The notes under the pieces are model-generated. The model saw only the letters and a list, made by a program, of their open reading frames with translations. It was not told the DNA's origin and made no database searches. A stretch of 64,000 nucleotides of DNA from Microcoleus vaginatus HSN003. Its GTDB lineage: Bacteria > Cyanobacteriota > Cyanobacteriia > Cyanobacteriales > Microcoleaceae. The position numbers and the translations under genes were made by a program. Within the stretch, counting starts at the first letter, position 1. Each line of letters starts with the position of its first letter. Below are positions 44,652 to 54,284 of the stretch, one piece after another. The stretch spans positions 3,113,501 through 3,177,500 of the forward strand of contig NZ_CP031705.1 of assembly GCF_022701255.1 (NCBI RefSeq), written 5' to 3'.

Positions 44652-45065
44652 CTGAAATTATGGCTTTTATGGGCGGGTTCTTCGGCCCACCCCACAATCA
44701 AATTCTCGGATTGTGGAACAGTCATCTTGCCTGTTCATTAAAAATATTCCAAGATATGATATCGTTTCCGGTTGCATCGGAATAATAAAATCGAGTCAAC
44801 AGTTAACACTCAACCATTCAGTTTTTCGAGTCCGAGTCAACAGTCAATCGATTTTAGATTTTAGATTTTAGATTGAAGCATTGACCCGACGGAGAAATTG
44901 GGGGGCTTGTTTATCGGATACAGGTTTTTTATTTTTCCGTCCTGAGTCTGCGAAGGAATGAATCCGGGGGCTTGTATCCTGGATGCTTTCGGTCAACAGT
45001 CAACAGTCAACAGTCAACAATAATTCCGGTGCAACCGGAATGGATATGAGATGCCACCAGCAAAA
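44652..45065. other. Repeat-rich spacer (414 bp)
   Basis: Contains an inverted GTGGGGTGGG-type repeat (44668-44695), a mutated GGAACAG...CTGTTC palindrome (44705-44735), GATTTTAGATTTTAGATT repeats (44850) and AGTCAACAGTCAACAGTC (about 45000). No gene is seen. Confidence 0.6.
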
Positions 45066-45776
45066 TCAAGCAATTATCTCTACTTTCCCGCTATCCAAAT
45101 CGTAGCGGCCCCCAACAACTTTAAGCTTGCCCGCCTTGACTGCTTCAGCTAAAATAGGCGACGAGGATTGTAACTTATTTACATTCATTTGCACATTAGC
45201 TCTGACTGCGTTATCCCACGCATTGCCTGTTTGACCTTTGGTCGAATCAACAGCCGGTTTAATCGCCGCCACCAAAGTGCTAATGTGACCCGGCACAGCT
45301 TTGCCATCTAAAGCTGCTTTGACAGCACCGCAGCGTTCATGACCCAGAATTACTAATAGTGGCACGCCTAATTCTAAGGCGGCATATTCTATATTCCCGA
45401 GAACCACATCATCGAGAAAATTGCCAGCTACTCGGATATCAAATAAATCCCCTAATCCTTGGTCGAAAATAATTTCGGGAGCAACACGTGAATCAGAACA
45501 AGCCAGGATGGTTGCAAACGGATGTTGACCCTGTGCTACTTCTACAATTCGCGATCGAGCTTGGTCGGGAAATGTCCGTTTTTGCTCAATGTAGCGTTGA
45601 TTCCCCTCCATCAATTTCTGAAGAGCACTGTTAGGAGTAAGCTCAGAGATTGCCTCGGCCTTTGCTGCTTCGGCTTGTAACAACGCAGGTGCAAAGCTTG
45701 CCGCGAGCATCCCTGCACCAGCCTTCAACATTAAATTACGTCTCGAAATCATGCCTCTACTTCCGCTTTCACTCAT
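45066..45776 (-). CDS. Beta-carbonic anhydrase with Tat-type signal (periplasmic/thylakoid lumen)
   Basis: A 236-residue beta-class carbonic anhydrase. Zinc ligands C93, H146 and C149, and the D95-R97 dyad (ACSDSR, GHERCGA), are intact. The N-terminus, SRRNLMLKAGAGMLAASFAP then ALLQAEA, is a twin-arginine export signal, so the enzyme is expected outside the cytoplasm, where it would speed CO2/bicarbonate exchange and feed the carbon-concentrating mechanism. The start is the ATG at 45776; an internal ATG at codon 9 would also keep the twin arginines. The gene stands alone. Confidence 0.9.
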   Translation of the reverse strand: MSESGSRGMISRRNLMLKAGAGMLAASFAPALLQAEAAKAEAISELTPNSALQKLMEGNQRYIEQKRTFPDQARSRIVEVAQGQHPFATILACSDSRVAPEIIFDQGLGDLFDIRVAGNFLDDVVLGNIEYAALELGVPLLVILGHERCGAVKAALDGKAVPGHISTLVAAIKPAVDSTKGQTGNAWDNAVRANVQMNVNKLQSSSPILAEAVKAGKLKVVGGRYDLDSGKVEIIA

Positions 45777-46018
45777 TGCTTATAACTCGGTTCAATTGTT
45801 TAATTTTTTCTATTTTATAGCATAATATCTACCACAAGCTTAGGCAGATTTATTTGATTTTTCTTTACACGCCGCTCCGGCCAAATGTAAACTTCAAAAA
45901 AGTGACCAATTATAATTTAATTCATATTTTATTTCACCAAGTCAACTGCGGTCATCCTTCTGCCGGCAGGGAATGCTAGAATGTATCTAAAACGACAATT
46001 ATTTATAAATGGCTCGAA

Positions 46019-46834
46019 ATGTCTTACGTCGCCAGCATTCATATCTATCCGGTTAAGTCCCTTGACGGCATAGCAGTCGGTCAAGCCACTATTCTAGCCA
46101 GCGGAGCTCTAGAAGGCGATCGCTCTTTTGCAATCTGCGATGCAGCCGGAGAATTGGTTAACACTAAGCGTAACAGCGGAGTCCGTTTTCTACGCTTATC
46201 CTTTGACATCAAAAAGAGAATTGCCGGCCTGAAAATACAAGACACCGAACAAGAATTTTTTTTTCATGTAGATAGAGAACGCCCAGTAGTAGAATGTTGG
46301 TTGAGCAACTACTTCGGTTTCCCCGTCAAGTTAATTGAAAACTTGCTGACTGGTTTTCCCGACGATACCACTGCACCAGGCCCAAGTATTATCAGTACCG
46401 AAACAATTGCCGAAGTTGCATCTTGGTTTCCCAGAGTTTGCGTTAACGAGATGCGCCATCACTTGCGAGCTAATATTGAAATAGGAGATGTCCCGGCGTT
46501 TTGGGAAGATGAACTTTTTCCCCAAGCTGATGAAATTGTCAGGTTGAAAATAGGGACTGTAATATTTGAAGGTATTAATCCGGGTCATACCTGTCTTCTA
46601 TCTACACCAAATTATGCACTGATAGAAGCTTATCCAAATTTTAAAAAAATACTAGCAGCAAAGCACAATGAAATCATGCCTAACTTGGTAAAAAAAAGGC
46701 ATTTAAATTACTTTAGTCGGCTGATAGTTAACACCAGAGTGCCACCTCAATCAGCCGAAAAAATAGTACACATAGGAGACGAAGTTCAAATTCTCACCGT
46801 CAGCAAATCCCTATTTAATACCATTCCTGATTAG
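46019..46834 (+). CDS. MOSC domain protein
   Basis: A 271-residue protein with a MOSC N-terminal beta barrel (ASIHIYPVKSLDGIAVGQA, LEGDRSFAICD) and C-terminal MOSC domain carrying a cysteine in INPGHTCLLSTPN, the expected sulphur-carrying position. These proteins bind molybdenum cofactor sulphur in relatives such as mARC or YcbX. The usual NxRC motif is replaced by NPGHTC, so it may have diverged. No molybdopterin gene is next to it. Confidence 0.8.
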   Translation: MSYVASIHIYPVKSLDGIAVGQATILASGALEGDRSFAICDAAGELVNTKRNSGVRFLRLSFDIKKRIAGLKIQDTEQEFFFHVDRERPVVECWLSNYFGFPVKLIENLLTGFPDDTTAPGPSIISTETIAEVASWFPRVCVNEMRHHLRANIEIGDVPAFWEDELFPQADEIVRLKIGTVIFEGINPGHTCLLSTPNYALIEAYPNFKKILAAKHNEIMPNLVKKRHLNYFSRLIVNTRVPPQSAEKIVHIGDEVQILTVSKSLFNTIPD

Positions 46835-46853
46835 TTGTATGGCACGACTCTGA

Positions 46854-47708
46854 TCAAGCCGGCGGCAACTCCAAAGAAAGCTGACCCAACACACCAGTTC
46901 TAAAATCGTTTAACATCTGCCGCGCCGTTCGTTCCACATCTCCTTTATACTTGTCTTTTGCCACCTCGTGCAAATAATCTTCACCATTACTAGATGCTGG
47001 ATCTAATTTATACCTGGATTTGAAACCAGATAGTGATATCAACGTGTCATCAGTCGCCTCCAGCCCTTGCAGCAAATCTACCATCGCTGCTGCTACTACC
47101 TGATTGTCGTAAGCTGCTTCGCCAATATCTTCGCAAATAGCTAATTTTATGGCATTTTCTTGATTGTTAATTCGGGTTGGGATGACTCCAGGCGCGTCTA
47201 ATAATTCAATTTCCTCAGAAATGCGAATCCATCGGAGCGATTTAGTTACTCCAGCTCTGCGGGCACTGTCCACCACTCTCCGCCCTAACAGGCGATTAAT
47301 TAGAGCAGATTTTCCTACATTGGGAAAGCCCATCACCACTGCACGGACTGGACGGGGCAGCATACCTCGATCGAACCTTCTTTTATTTAGCTGCACCCCA
47401 GCATCCTGCACGGCATCCGCCACAGCGTCTACTCCTTGACCGTGCTCGGCATTAGTAAAATACGCAGTTTCCCCCTGGGCCTCAAACCATGTTTCCCACG
47501 CCTCGCGCGATCGAGGTGTAATCATATCCATCCGGTTGATGACCAAGACTCGCGGCTTGCCGCCCACCCAGCTCGGCATTTGGGGGTGATAAGTAGCCAA
47601 TGGAATGCGGGCATCTCGGACTTCGAGTACCACATCTACCCGCTTTAGCTGTTCTTTTAATGCCCGTTCAGCTTTGGCAATGTGACCGGGATACCAGTGA
47701 ATTTTCAT
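46854..47708 (-). CDS. ylqF: Ribosome biogenesis GTPase YlqF/RbgA
   Basis: A 284-residue circularly permuted GTPase needed for late 50S subunit assembly. The motif order is G4 first (NRMD at 58-61, arginine replacing the usual lysine), then G1 GFPNVGKS at 127-134 and G3 DAPG at 171-174, followed by the C-terminal RNA-binding helices. It opens with IHWYPGHIAKAE as expected. It starts at ATG 47708. It is convergent with the MOSC gene and upstream of a low-complexity spacer. Confidence 0.93.
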   Translation of the reverse strand: MKIHWYPGHIAKAERALKEQLKRVDVVLEVRDARIPLATYHPQMPSWVGGKPRVLVINRMDMITPRSREAWETWFEAQGETAYFTNAEHGQGVDAVADAVQDAGVQLNKRRFDRGMLPRPVRAVVMGFPNVGKSALINRLLGRRVVDSARRAGVTKSLRWIRISEEIELLDAPGVIPTRINNQENAIKLAICEDIGEAAYDNQVVAAAMVDLLQGLEATDDTLISLSGFKSRYKLDPASSNGEDYLHEVAKDKYKGDVERTARQMLNDFRTGVLGQLSLELPPA

Positions 47709-47915
47709 TAGTTAGTTGACTGTTGACTGTTGACTGTTGACTGTTGACTTTTGTTAGTTGTTAGTTGTTAGTTGTTAGTTGACAGTTGTTAGTTGTTAGT
47801 TGTTAGTTGTTAGTTGTTAGTTGACAGTTGTTATTGGTTAGTTGTTGAATGACAACAGTCAACTGTCAACTGCCAACTGCCAACAGTCAACAGTCAACTG
47901 ACAACTGTCAACTGA
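47709..47915. repeat. Low-complexity tandem repeats (TTAGTTG/TGACTGT)
   Basis: A 207-bp run of GTTAGTTG, GACTGTT and CAACTGTCAACTG variants separates the YlqF and UspA genes. No gene is seen. Confidence 0.85.
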
Positions 47916-48329
47916 CTAAGGCACAATCAAAACTGCACAAGGAGACAGATTGATCACCCGATTGGTAACGCTGTCAGACGCCCCCTCATCGGTTAAACCC
48001 ATTCCCCGACAGCCCATCACAATCAAATCGGCCCCAATTTCGTCAGCCACATCGCAAATCGTGAAAGCAGGTTTGCCTTCCCGTTCGATGATTTCAGCTT
48101 CAATTCCCTGCTGGGAAAACATCGATTGGGCCTCAGAAAGAAGTTTGGCGACTGCTTCGGGGGAAGTCATCACCTCTCGCGCGGGGGCGTCGGCCTCCTC
48201 GGCTGGGGGCTCGACTACCGAGAGAATAACTAAGCGAGAGGCGTAGGTTTTCACGATATTGACCACCTTTTCGGCAGCTTCGCGGGCTTCTCGGCTTTGA
48301 TCTACAGGAAATAAGACAGTCTTGAACAT
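47916..48329 (-). CDS. Universal stress protein (UspA family)
   Basis: A 137-residue Usp, starting at ATG 48329 (MFKTVLFPVDQSREARE); a further upstream ATG at 48380 adds a non-conserved stretch. It has the ATP-binding motif MGCRGMGLTDEGASDSVTNR of the nucleotide-binding class and FTICDVADEIGADLIV. Involved in stress survival, probably as a dimer. Divergent from pgk. Confidence 0.88.
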   Translation of the reverse strand: MFKTVLFPVDQSREAREAAEKVVNIVKTYASRLVILSVVEPPAEEADAPAREVMTSPEAVAKLLSEAQSMFSQQGIEAEIIEREGKPAFTICDVADEIGADLIVMGCRGMGLTDEGASDSVTNRVINLSPCAVLIVP

Positions 48330-48498
48330 ACTGCGCATCTCCGGGACGCGGACTCCGATAAAATGTTTACGTTGAGCCAATCAGTGCCGTTTGTTTCATC
48401 TTCCGTTTTTTGTACGGACGCGGTTGAATGCGTCCGAGGCCCAAGTGCAAGTGACCAGTGCCGCCATTTCAACGGAATTCGACAAAAACACACATATT

Positions 48499-48504
48499 AG
48501 GAGG
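48499..48504 (+). promoter_or_regulatory. Strong ribosome binding site that fixes the pgk GTG start
   Basis: AGGAGG with an 8-base spacer before GTG 48513. Confidence 0.85.
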
Positions 48505-48512
48505 TTAATCCT

Positions 48513-49712
48513 GTGACAAAAAAAACTGTAGCAAATTTATCGGCATCGGACTTATCGGGCAAACGGGTATTGGTGCGGGCGGACTTTAACGTGCCGCTCG
48601 ACAACGGCAATATCACCGATGATACTCGCATCCGGGCGGCTCTGCCGACAATTCAAGATTTAGCGTCCAAGGGCGCTAAGGTGATTTTGTGCAGCCACTT
48701 CGGCCGTCCCAAGGGTGTGACGGAGAAGTTGCGCTTGACGCCGGTTGCTAAACGGCTGTCGGAATTGTTGGGTAAAGAAGTCAAAAAGACTGACGACTGC
48801 ATCGGTGATGAAGTCGCTGCTACAGTCGCCGGGATGCAAAATGGCGATGTGCTGTTGCTGGAAAATGTCCGCTTCTACCCAGAAGAGGAGGCAAACGACC
48901 CAGAATTTGCTAAGAAGTTAGCTTCGGTGGCCGATTTGTATGTCAACGATGCTTTTGGTACTGCTCACCGGGCTCACGCTTCTACAGAGGGCGTTACTAA
49001 GTATCTGAGTCCTTCTGTGGCTGGCTTTTTGATGGAAAAGGAACTGCAATATCTCGGCAGTGCGATCGACAATCCTCAGCGTCCTTTAGCTGCTATTATC
49101 GGCGGTTCTAAGGTTTCCAGCAAGATTGGAGTCATTGAAAAACTGTTGGAAAAGTGCGACAAACTGCTGTTAGGCGGCGGCATGGTTTTCACCTTCTACA
49201 AAGCTCGCGGCTTGAACGTTGGCAAGTCTTTGGTGGAAGAGGACAAGCTGGAACTTGCTAAGTCTTTGGAAGCTAAGGCGAAGGAACGGGGAGTTACTTT
49301 TCTGTTACCTACTGATGTGGTAGTTGCTGACAAGTTTGCTGCTGATGCTAACACTCAAACTGTCTCTGTTGAAAGCATCCCCGACGGTTGGATGGGTTTG
49401 GATATCGGCCCGGATTCAGTAAAAACTTTCCAAGATGCTTTGGCCGATTGCAAAACTGTCATCTGGAACGGGCCGATGGGCGTGTTTGAGATGGAGAAGT
49501 TTGCTGTGGGAACTGAAGGAATTGCTCATTCTTTGGCTGGACTTACTAAAACTGGTACTACCACAATTATCGGTGGTGGTGACTCGGTGGCCGCTGTGGA
49601 ACAGTTGAATTTGGGTGAACAAATGAGCCACATTTCCACTGGTGGCGGTGCTAGTTTGGAACTGCTCGAAGGTAAGGAATTGCCTGGTGTTGCTGCTTTA
49701 GATGAAGCTTAA
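48513..49712 (+). CDS. pgk: Phosphoglycerate kinase
   Basis: A 399-residue enzyme of glycolysis and the Calvin cycle, 1,3-bisphosphoglycerate plus ADP to 3-phosphoglycerate plus ATP. It begins at GTG 48513, with a perfect AGGAGG at 48499-48504 eight bases upstream. Hallmarks: [52 protein letters not shown], and the nucleotide-binding [12 protein letters not shown]. All the expected blocks are present. Confidence 0.97.
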   Translation: MTKKTVANLSASDLSGKRVLVRADFNVPLDNGNITDDTRIRAALPTIQDLASKGAKVILCSHFGRPKGVTEKLRLTPVAKRLSELLGKEVKKTDDCIGDEVAATVAGMQNGDVLLLENVRFYPEEEANDPEFAKKLASVADLYVNDAFGTAHRAHASTEGVTKYLSPSVAGFLMEKELQYLGSAIDNPQRPLAAIIGGSKVSSKIGVIEKLLEKCDKLLLGGGMVFTFYKARGLNVGKSLVEEDKLELAKSLEAKAKERGVTFLLPTDVVVADKFAADANTQTVSVESIPDGWMGLDIGPDSVKTFQDALADCKTVIWNGPMGVFEMEKFAVGTEGIAHSLAGLTKTGTTTIIGGGDSVAAVEQLNLGEQMSHISTGGGASLELLEGKELPGVAALDEA

Positions 49713-49725
49713 TTAAGTTAAGTAG

Positions 49726-49742
49726 GGCGGGCTTGGCCCGCC
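49726..49742. repeat. GGCGGGCTTGGCCCGCC palindrome after pgk
   Basis: A perfect 7-bp stem with a TTG loop, 14 bases after the pgk stop; it lacks a T-run, so termination is uncertain. GCAGAGG-type repeats follow at 49793-49834. Confidence 0.6.
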
Positions 49743-49792
49743 TTGCGGTCAGCAGGTCTAAATCATTGGCTGCGAATCATTTTTTTGAGGGT

Positions 49793-49834
49793 TTACCGCA
49801 GAGGGCGCAGAGAACGCAGAGCAAGAGAAAAGAT
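49793..49834. repeat. Dispersed CCGCAGAGGGCGCAGAG repeat
   Basis: Direct copy of the motif at 37258-37300. Confidence 0.7.
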
Positions 49835-49903
49835 AGAAGGACTTGGGTTTAAAGTCTACAGTTTGCTAGTATAATTTATTTGAAGTAGCAGTGAGGTTTG
49901 TTT

Positions 49904-50623
49904 GTGAAAATTAAAATTTTGGCAACTGTAGTGGCAAGTTTAGCTTTGTTTGGGCTGGCAGCTCCACTTAAAGCTCAAAATCCAGATCATGTTAGGCAAT
50001 TGCTGGAAGATAAAGAGTGCGAAGGCTGTGACTTGAGAAATGCTGATTTGTTCAACGCTAGCTTGTACAGAGCTAATTTAAGAGGAGCCGATTTAAGCGG
50101 AGCAAATCTCTATGAAGCTAATTTGGTAGAAGCTGATTTAAGGGGTGCTAATTTGGCGAATGCTAACTTAGTTAATGCGGAGATGTACGGAGCTGACTTG
50201 GATAGTGCTAATCTGCGAAATGCGGATTTGTCTAATGCTTTTTTGGCGCGAGTGAATCTGACGAGTGCTGATTTGCGCGGTGCTAAACTTTTTAATGCGA
50301 ATTTGGCCGAAGCTTATCTGTTGCAAGCTAATTTGTCGAATGCCGATTTGAGGCGATCGCTGCTGTTTAGAGTTAATTTGAATCGTGCGAATTTAAGCGG
50401 AGCGAATATGTCTTTCGCGGATGTGCGGGAGAGTAATTTGCAGGCTGCTATTTTGTCATCAAATACCAGGCTTCCTAATGCTCTATTGATCGGTACAAAT
50501 ATCGATGCTGCTAATAACGTGCGGCAGGCTGATTTGGGACGTGCCAACTTGCGGGGTACGAATTTGGGACCGGGGGTTTGTGTGATAACTAATTTTCCTT
50601 ATTGTGTTTTGGAGTGGGAATAA
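49904..50623 (+). CDS. Secreted pentapeptide-repeat protein
   Basis: A 239-residue protein. A signal peptide (KIKILATVVASLALFGLAAP) is followed by a Cys pair (CEGCDL) and about 28 A(D/N)Lxx pentapeptide repeats (LRGADLSGANLYEANLVEAD...), which fold into a right-handed square helix. Such proteins are abundant in cyanobacteria, and lumenal or periplasmic ones have no known partner. GTG 49904 is preferred over TTG 49898: GAGG at 49893-49896 is 7 bases before the GTG. Two further cysteines near the C-terminus (GVCVITNFPYC) may pair. Confidence 0.88.
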   Translation: MKIKILATVVASLALFGLAAPLKAQNPDHVRQLLEDKECEGCDLRNADLFNASLYRANLRGADLSGANLYEANLVEADLRGANLANANLVNAEMYGADLDSANLRNADLSNAFLARVNLTSADLRGAKLFNANLAEAYLLQANLSNADLRRSLLFRVNLNRANLSGANMSFADVRESNLQAAILSSNTRLPNALLIGTNIDAANNVRQADLGRANLRGTNLGPGVCVITNFPYCVLEWE

Positions 50624-50934
50624 TCGGCCTGCTGATTGCGTCAGCCGCGATTAATACGGATACCGTGCCGCGTACTCCTGTGGTGGAAAGATAAAAATTT
50701 TAGACCCTACTTCAAGCTCCCAGATGAATCTGTGGAGTAAATCTAAAATCTAAAATTTAAAATCGACTCACCCGGCACAAAAACGGATAGAAGCGTCCGA
50801 CTTAAGTAGTGGAAATATAAAAATTTTAGACTAAAGTTTTAGCTCCCAGATGAATCTGTAGAGTAAATCTAAAATCTAAAATCTAAAATCTAAAATCGAC
50901 TAAGTGGCGCGCACACCCTAGGTGGAGTTCAAAG
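50624..50934. repeat. Direct duplication of an AT-rich spacer module
   Basis: Two copies (about 50687-50768 and 50812-50900) of a module containing AAAAATTTTAGAC, GCTCCCAGATGAATCTGT and ATCTAAAATCTAAAAT. A diverged copy is at 53812-53885. No gene is seen. Confidence 0.75.
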
Positions 50935-51600
50935 CTAAGTTTGAGGTGGTTTGTATCCTCTTTCCAGGGCAAATCTCACAAGCTGAGCACGATTATCTAA
51001 CTGTAATTTGCTGAAAATGCTGCCTAAATGAGCTTGCACAGTGCGGGGGCTAATAAACAGCCGATCGCTAATTTGTTTGTTAGTATAACCCTGGATCACC
51101 TCCCAAAAAACTCTTTCCTCGGCTGGTGTTAAAGGCAAAGGTGCAGGTGTTGGCAATACTGCCACAAATGTTGGTTCTACCGCCCTACCGCTAGAAGTTT
51201 GAAGCAGTCGAACAATCTCGGCGTGAATGCGGTGAGAGCGCTCTAACTGCCCCTTTACCTTAGCTAAAATTTCTTCAGACTGAAAAGGTTTTACCAGATA
51301 ATCGTCACCGCCGATCGAATGACCTTCAACTTTTGACTCAATCTCCCCTTGACCAGACAAAAATATAAAGGGGACTAATTGTCCCAAACGGGTAGTTCGC
51401 AAACGGCGACAAAACTCAAACCCGTCCATTTCCGGCATCATGACATCTGAAATTACCAAATCTGGGGGGGCATTTTCAAACATTGAGAGCGCCTCAATCC
51501 CTGAATTAGCGCATTCAACCCGATATCCCTGACTTTCCAAGTACATTGCTAAGACTGTTTGACAGTCTGCTTCGTCGTCCACCACTAATATTCTTTCCAT
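50935..51600 (-). CDS. Response regulator, NarL/LuxR type
   Basis: A 221-residue two-domain regulator. The receiver (1-120) has the acidic pair D8/D9, phospho-acceptor D52 in VISDVMMPEMDG, and K104 in YLVKPF. The output is a LuxR-type helix-turn-helix at about 158-215 (LTPAEERVFWEVIQGYTNKQ, then SPRTVQAHLGSIFSKLQL), so it should bind DNA. Resembles cyanobacterial RppA/NblR-type regulators without a specific match. A linked histidine kinase is not adjacent. It starts at ATG 51600. Confidence 0.9.
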   Translation of the reverse strand: MERILVVDDEADCQTVLAMYLESQGYRVECANSGIEALSMFENAPPDLVISDVMMPEMDGFEFCRRLRTTRLGQLVPFIFLSGQGEIESKVEGHSIGGDDYLVKPFQSEEILAKVKGQLERSHRIHAEIVRLLQTSSGRAVEPTFVAVLPTPAPLPLTPAEERVFWEVIQGYTNKQISDRLFISPRTVQAHLGSIFSKLQLDNRAQLVRFALERGYKPPQT

Positions 51601-51913
51601 GACAGGCTTGCACCAATTCCAGTTGGACAGTTATTGAAACTGCCAGTCCCAAAGTAGAAACTTAAATGAGTTTACCTGCTGCAACTTGATAAAAGCTCGC
51701 AATTTCAAGACGCCACAATTCCTCAAATAGTCCAATTCCGGGCCCCGATCGCATAAAAGGGGAAGAAGTAGAGGAATATGGGAAAAAACCTCCTTCTTTG
51801 ATTTGCCTATCCTAAAAAGCTACAACTTTTTATGAGGAAGCGTCAACTTTTATGCAGAAAAGAGAAGGTAACAGAAATAATTTTATTCTATTATACAGAA
51901 ATCTTGGTGACAC
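51601..51913. other. Spacer between two response regulator genes
   Basis: No gene with family features. It contains CTATCCTAAAAAGCT and other AT-rich sequence; the open frame 51852-52109 overlaps the EAL gene on the other strand. Confidence 0.4.
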
Positions 51914-53260
51914 TTACACTATTCCTAGACCAGAAATTGAAAGGTTTTTAGATTTTTCCGGTTCGGACACAGGTACAAAAGGAACAACGCGATCAGGTGC
52001 TACTACTGGGGGCTGCGCGAACAAAGCGGGGTCGGCAACCAACATACTTTCAATTACCGCTGCTGGTTCGGGGCGACTGAACAGATACCCCTGCATGATA
52101 TCGCACTGATGTTGTTTCAAAAAATCTAGTTCTGCTTGTGTTTCCACTCCCTCAGCAATTACGGTCATATTCAAACTGTGACCCAGTAAAATTACTGCTG
52201 TAGTAATAGCAGCATTTTGAGTATCTTCGTTGGCATTACGGACGAAAATTCGATCGATCTTTAAACTGTCAAAAGCAAATTGCTTAAGATACCCTAAAGT
52301 AGCGTAACCGGTGCCGAAGTCGTCAATAGCAATCCGAATTCCTAGAGCTTTAAGTTGGTTTAAAGTAGCGCCTGCTACTGTCGCATTTTCCACCAAAGCG
52401 CTTTCGGTCATTTCTAATTCTAAATTAGCAGGCTCTAAACCTGTAGTTTCCAATATTTGGACGATTCGCGCCTTGAGTTCCGGGTCGGACAACTGCCGAG
52501 CCGACAAGTTTACTGATATGGTAAAAGGCGAAAACCCCGCCGCCAGCCAACTCGCGGCTTGAGCGCAAGCTGAAAGCAGTACCCACTCGCCAATCGGAAT
52601 AATTAAACCTGTTTCTTCTGCTAAGGGAATAAATTCGCAGGGAGAAATTATACCTCGCTCGGGATTTTGCCAGCGCACTAAAGCTTCGGCGCCGATAACT
52701 TGGCCAGTAGCAATATTCACTTGTGGCTGATAGTATACCTGAAACTCACCTTGTGCCAAAGCGTGGCGCAACAAAGCTTCGAGAGCAAACTTTTCAGGAG
52801 AGAGGGTCGTAACCTTGGTGGAGTCGTTAACTAAATCTTTGAGTCTGGCTTCTGCTTGGTGAAGCGCCACTGTCAGCGGTTGAGTAATAGTTTGCCGTTT
52901 CAAGACGCGAGAAGCAATGGCTCCCAGCAATTCAGCCTTGGTAAACGGCTTTGTCAGGTAATCGTCGGCCCCCAATTCCATCCCCCGACGAAAATCGGTT
53001 TTGTCACTTTGAGCCGTGAGGAAAATAAATGGAATTGTTGCAGCTAGCGAGTTTTGCCGCAGAGTCCGCAACACGTCATAACCGTCGAGTTCCGGCATCT
53101 GCACATCGCACAAAATTAAATCCGGTATCTCCGAAAGTGCCATCTGCACCCCAGCTCGACCGTTTTCAGCCGCAATGACCCGGTAGCTGTGAGATTCCAG
53201 GAGTTGCAGAAGAGTTTCCCGGATTAATTCGTCGTCCTCAATTACCAAAATTTTGAGCAT
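51914..53260 (-). CDS. REC-EAL cyclic di-GMP phosphodiesterase
   Basis: A 448-residue response regulator whose output is an EAL domain. The receiver carries D52 (LCDVQMPELDG) and K104. The EAL domain (about 160-410) keeps every catalytic residue: E192 in EALVRW, N251 in NLSARQ, E283 in ELEMTES, D313/D314 in DDFGTGYATLGYLKQF, K334, E370 and Q390. It should hydrolyse c-di-GMP, controlled by phosphorylation, and affect motility or aggregation. The C-terminal 45 residues are a proline- and valine-rich tail. It is followed downstream on the same strand by the NarL regulator gene, but no co-transcription is shown. Confidence 0.93.
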   Translation of the reverse strand: MLKILVIEDDELIRETLLQLLESHSYRVIAAENGRAGVQMALSEIPDLILCDVQMPELDGYDVLRTLRQNSLAATIPFIFLTAQSDKTDFRRGMELGADDYLTKPFTKAELLGAIASRVLKRQTITQPLTVALHQAEARLKDLVNDSTKVTTLSPEKFALEALLRHALAQGEFQVYYQPQVNIATGQVIGAEALVRWQNPERGIISPCEFIPLAEETGLIIPIGEWVLLSACAQAASWLAAGFSPFTISVNLSARQLSDPELKARIVQILETTGLEPANLELEMTESALVENATVAGATLNQLKALGIRIAIDDFGTGYATLGYLKQFAFDSLKIDRIFVRNANEDTQNAAITTAVILLGHSLNMTVIAEGVETQAELDFLKQHQCDIMQGYLFSRPEPAAVIESMLVADPALFAQPPVVAPDRVVPFVPVSEPEKSKNLSISGLGIV

Positions 53261-53934
53261 GATACTTAGATAACAGATGGCACTATTCTGAACCTGACTA
53301 ACTCTAGCATACTCAAACTAACGAATTACTGAGTCGGCCAATTAGCCAATAAACGATTAGCCAAATGGCTGAATATTTTCCCTCGGTTCTTAAGTCACCA
53401 TAAAAGCACTGGGAAAGTAGGGAAGAGTTCGATCTCTTTCAAGAGCAGAAAACTTCTGCGCCCGACTCGTTTGATAAATTTTCATTACAAAATAGCCGGT
53501 GTTTCTCATAAAAAAAATTAGCCAACCGTTTCAGTGCGCGGATGGCGGAAATCACTCAGACAATGACTTAATATTATAGCAATCCTTGCAGGAGTCGTAA
53601 TTTTTTTGACCCCACCCCCAACTCTCCCCAAACCTGCGGGGAGAAAGTAAGAAATTCACAAATTATTTACGAGTGCTATATGAGGTGCGGTTAATTGTTC
53701 ATAATTGCTCCGTGTTTGTACTGACAACTAGAGTTTTCTCTCTCGGGATGAATCAGGACGTAGTGTCCTGATCGCTCCCAAAAAAGGATACTTGCTTTCA
53801 GACAACAGTCGTGGATAGATAAAAATTTTAGATGAAGGTTCAACCTGCCAGAGTCATCTGTGAGCTCAATCTAAAACCGACTAACGGAGAACTTAATTAT
53901 GCTTCTATAACCGGAAATCCTATTATGCACTGCC
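53261..53934. other. Spacer of 674 bp
   Basis: Holds a diverged copy of the AAAAATTTTAGA/ATCTGTGAG module at 53812-53885 and the stretch TTTTTTTGACCCCACCCCCA near 53600. No gene with features is seen. Confidence 0.5.
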
Positions 53935-54204
53935 TTAATTCACCGGCCTAGTTGAATTCACGCAAAACTTTTCATCTACAATTGCAGAAGTGATACGGAC
54001 AGCCTGCATTGATGATGACGGAATTATCTGGTCTTGCGGAACTACCACGGTCTTTTTACAAACCAGCTCGCTACTGCCTACAGAGGCAAAGTTCCAAGCA
54101 TAAACTTCGGGAGTGCTGACTGTCGCATTGGCCGGATGTAAACCTAGTGCCGTCACTAATACTAATCCAAAAGTCACTAAAGCTAGGATCGCGAATTTCA
54201 GCAT
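53935..54204 (-). CDS. Small secreted protein of unknown function
   Basis: An 89-residue protein: signal peptide (MLKFAILALVTFGLVLVTALG...ANA) then about 60 residues with two cysteines (LVCKKT and KFCVNS) that may be paired. No family recognised. It lies just downstream of the Ser/Thr kinase gene on the same strand (80 bp), so the two could be expressed together. Confidence 0.55.
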   Translation of the reverse strand: MLKFAILALVTFGLVLVTALGLHPANATVSTPEVYAWNFASVGSSELVCKKTVVVPQDQIIPSSSMQAVRITSAIVDEKFCVNSTRPVN

Positions 54205-54284
54205 ATTCTTTGTTTGAACCCGACAACTTATCTGATTGGTATTACCTTATTATTGCCTGGGTGGATAGAGAGCGTCAATAGCAG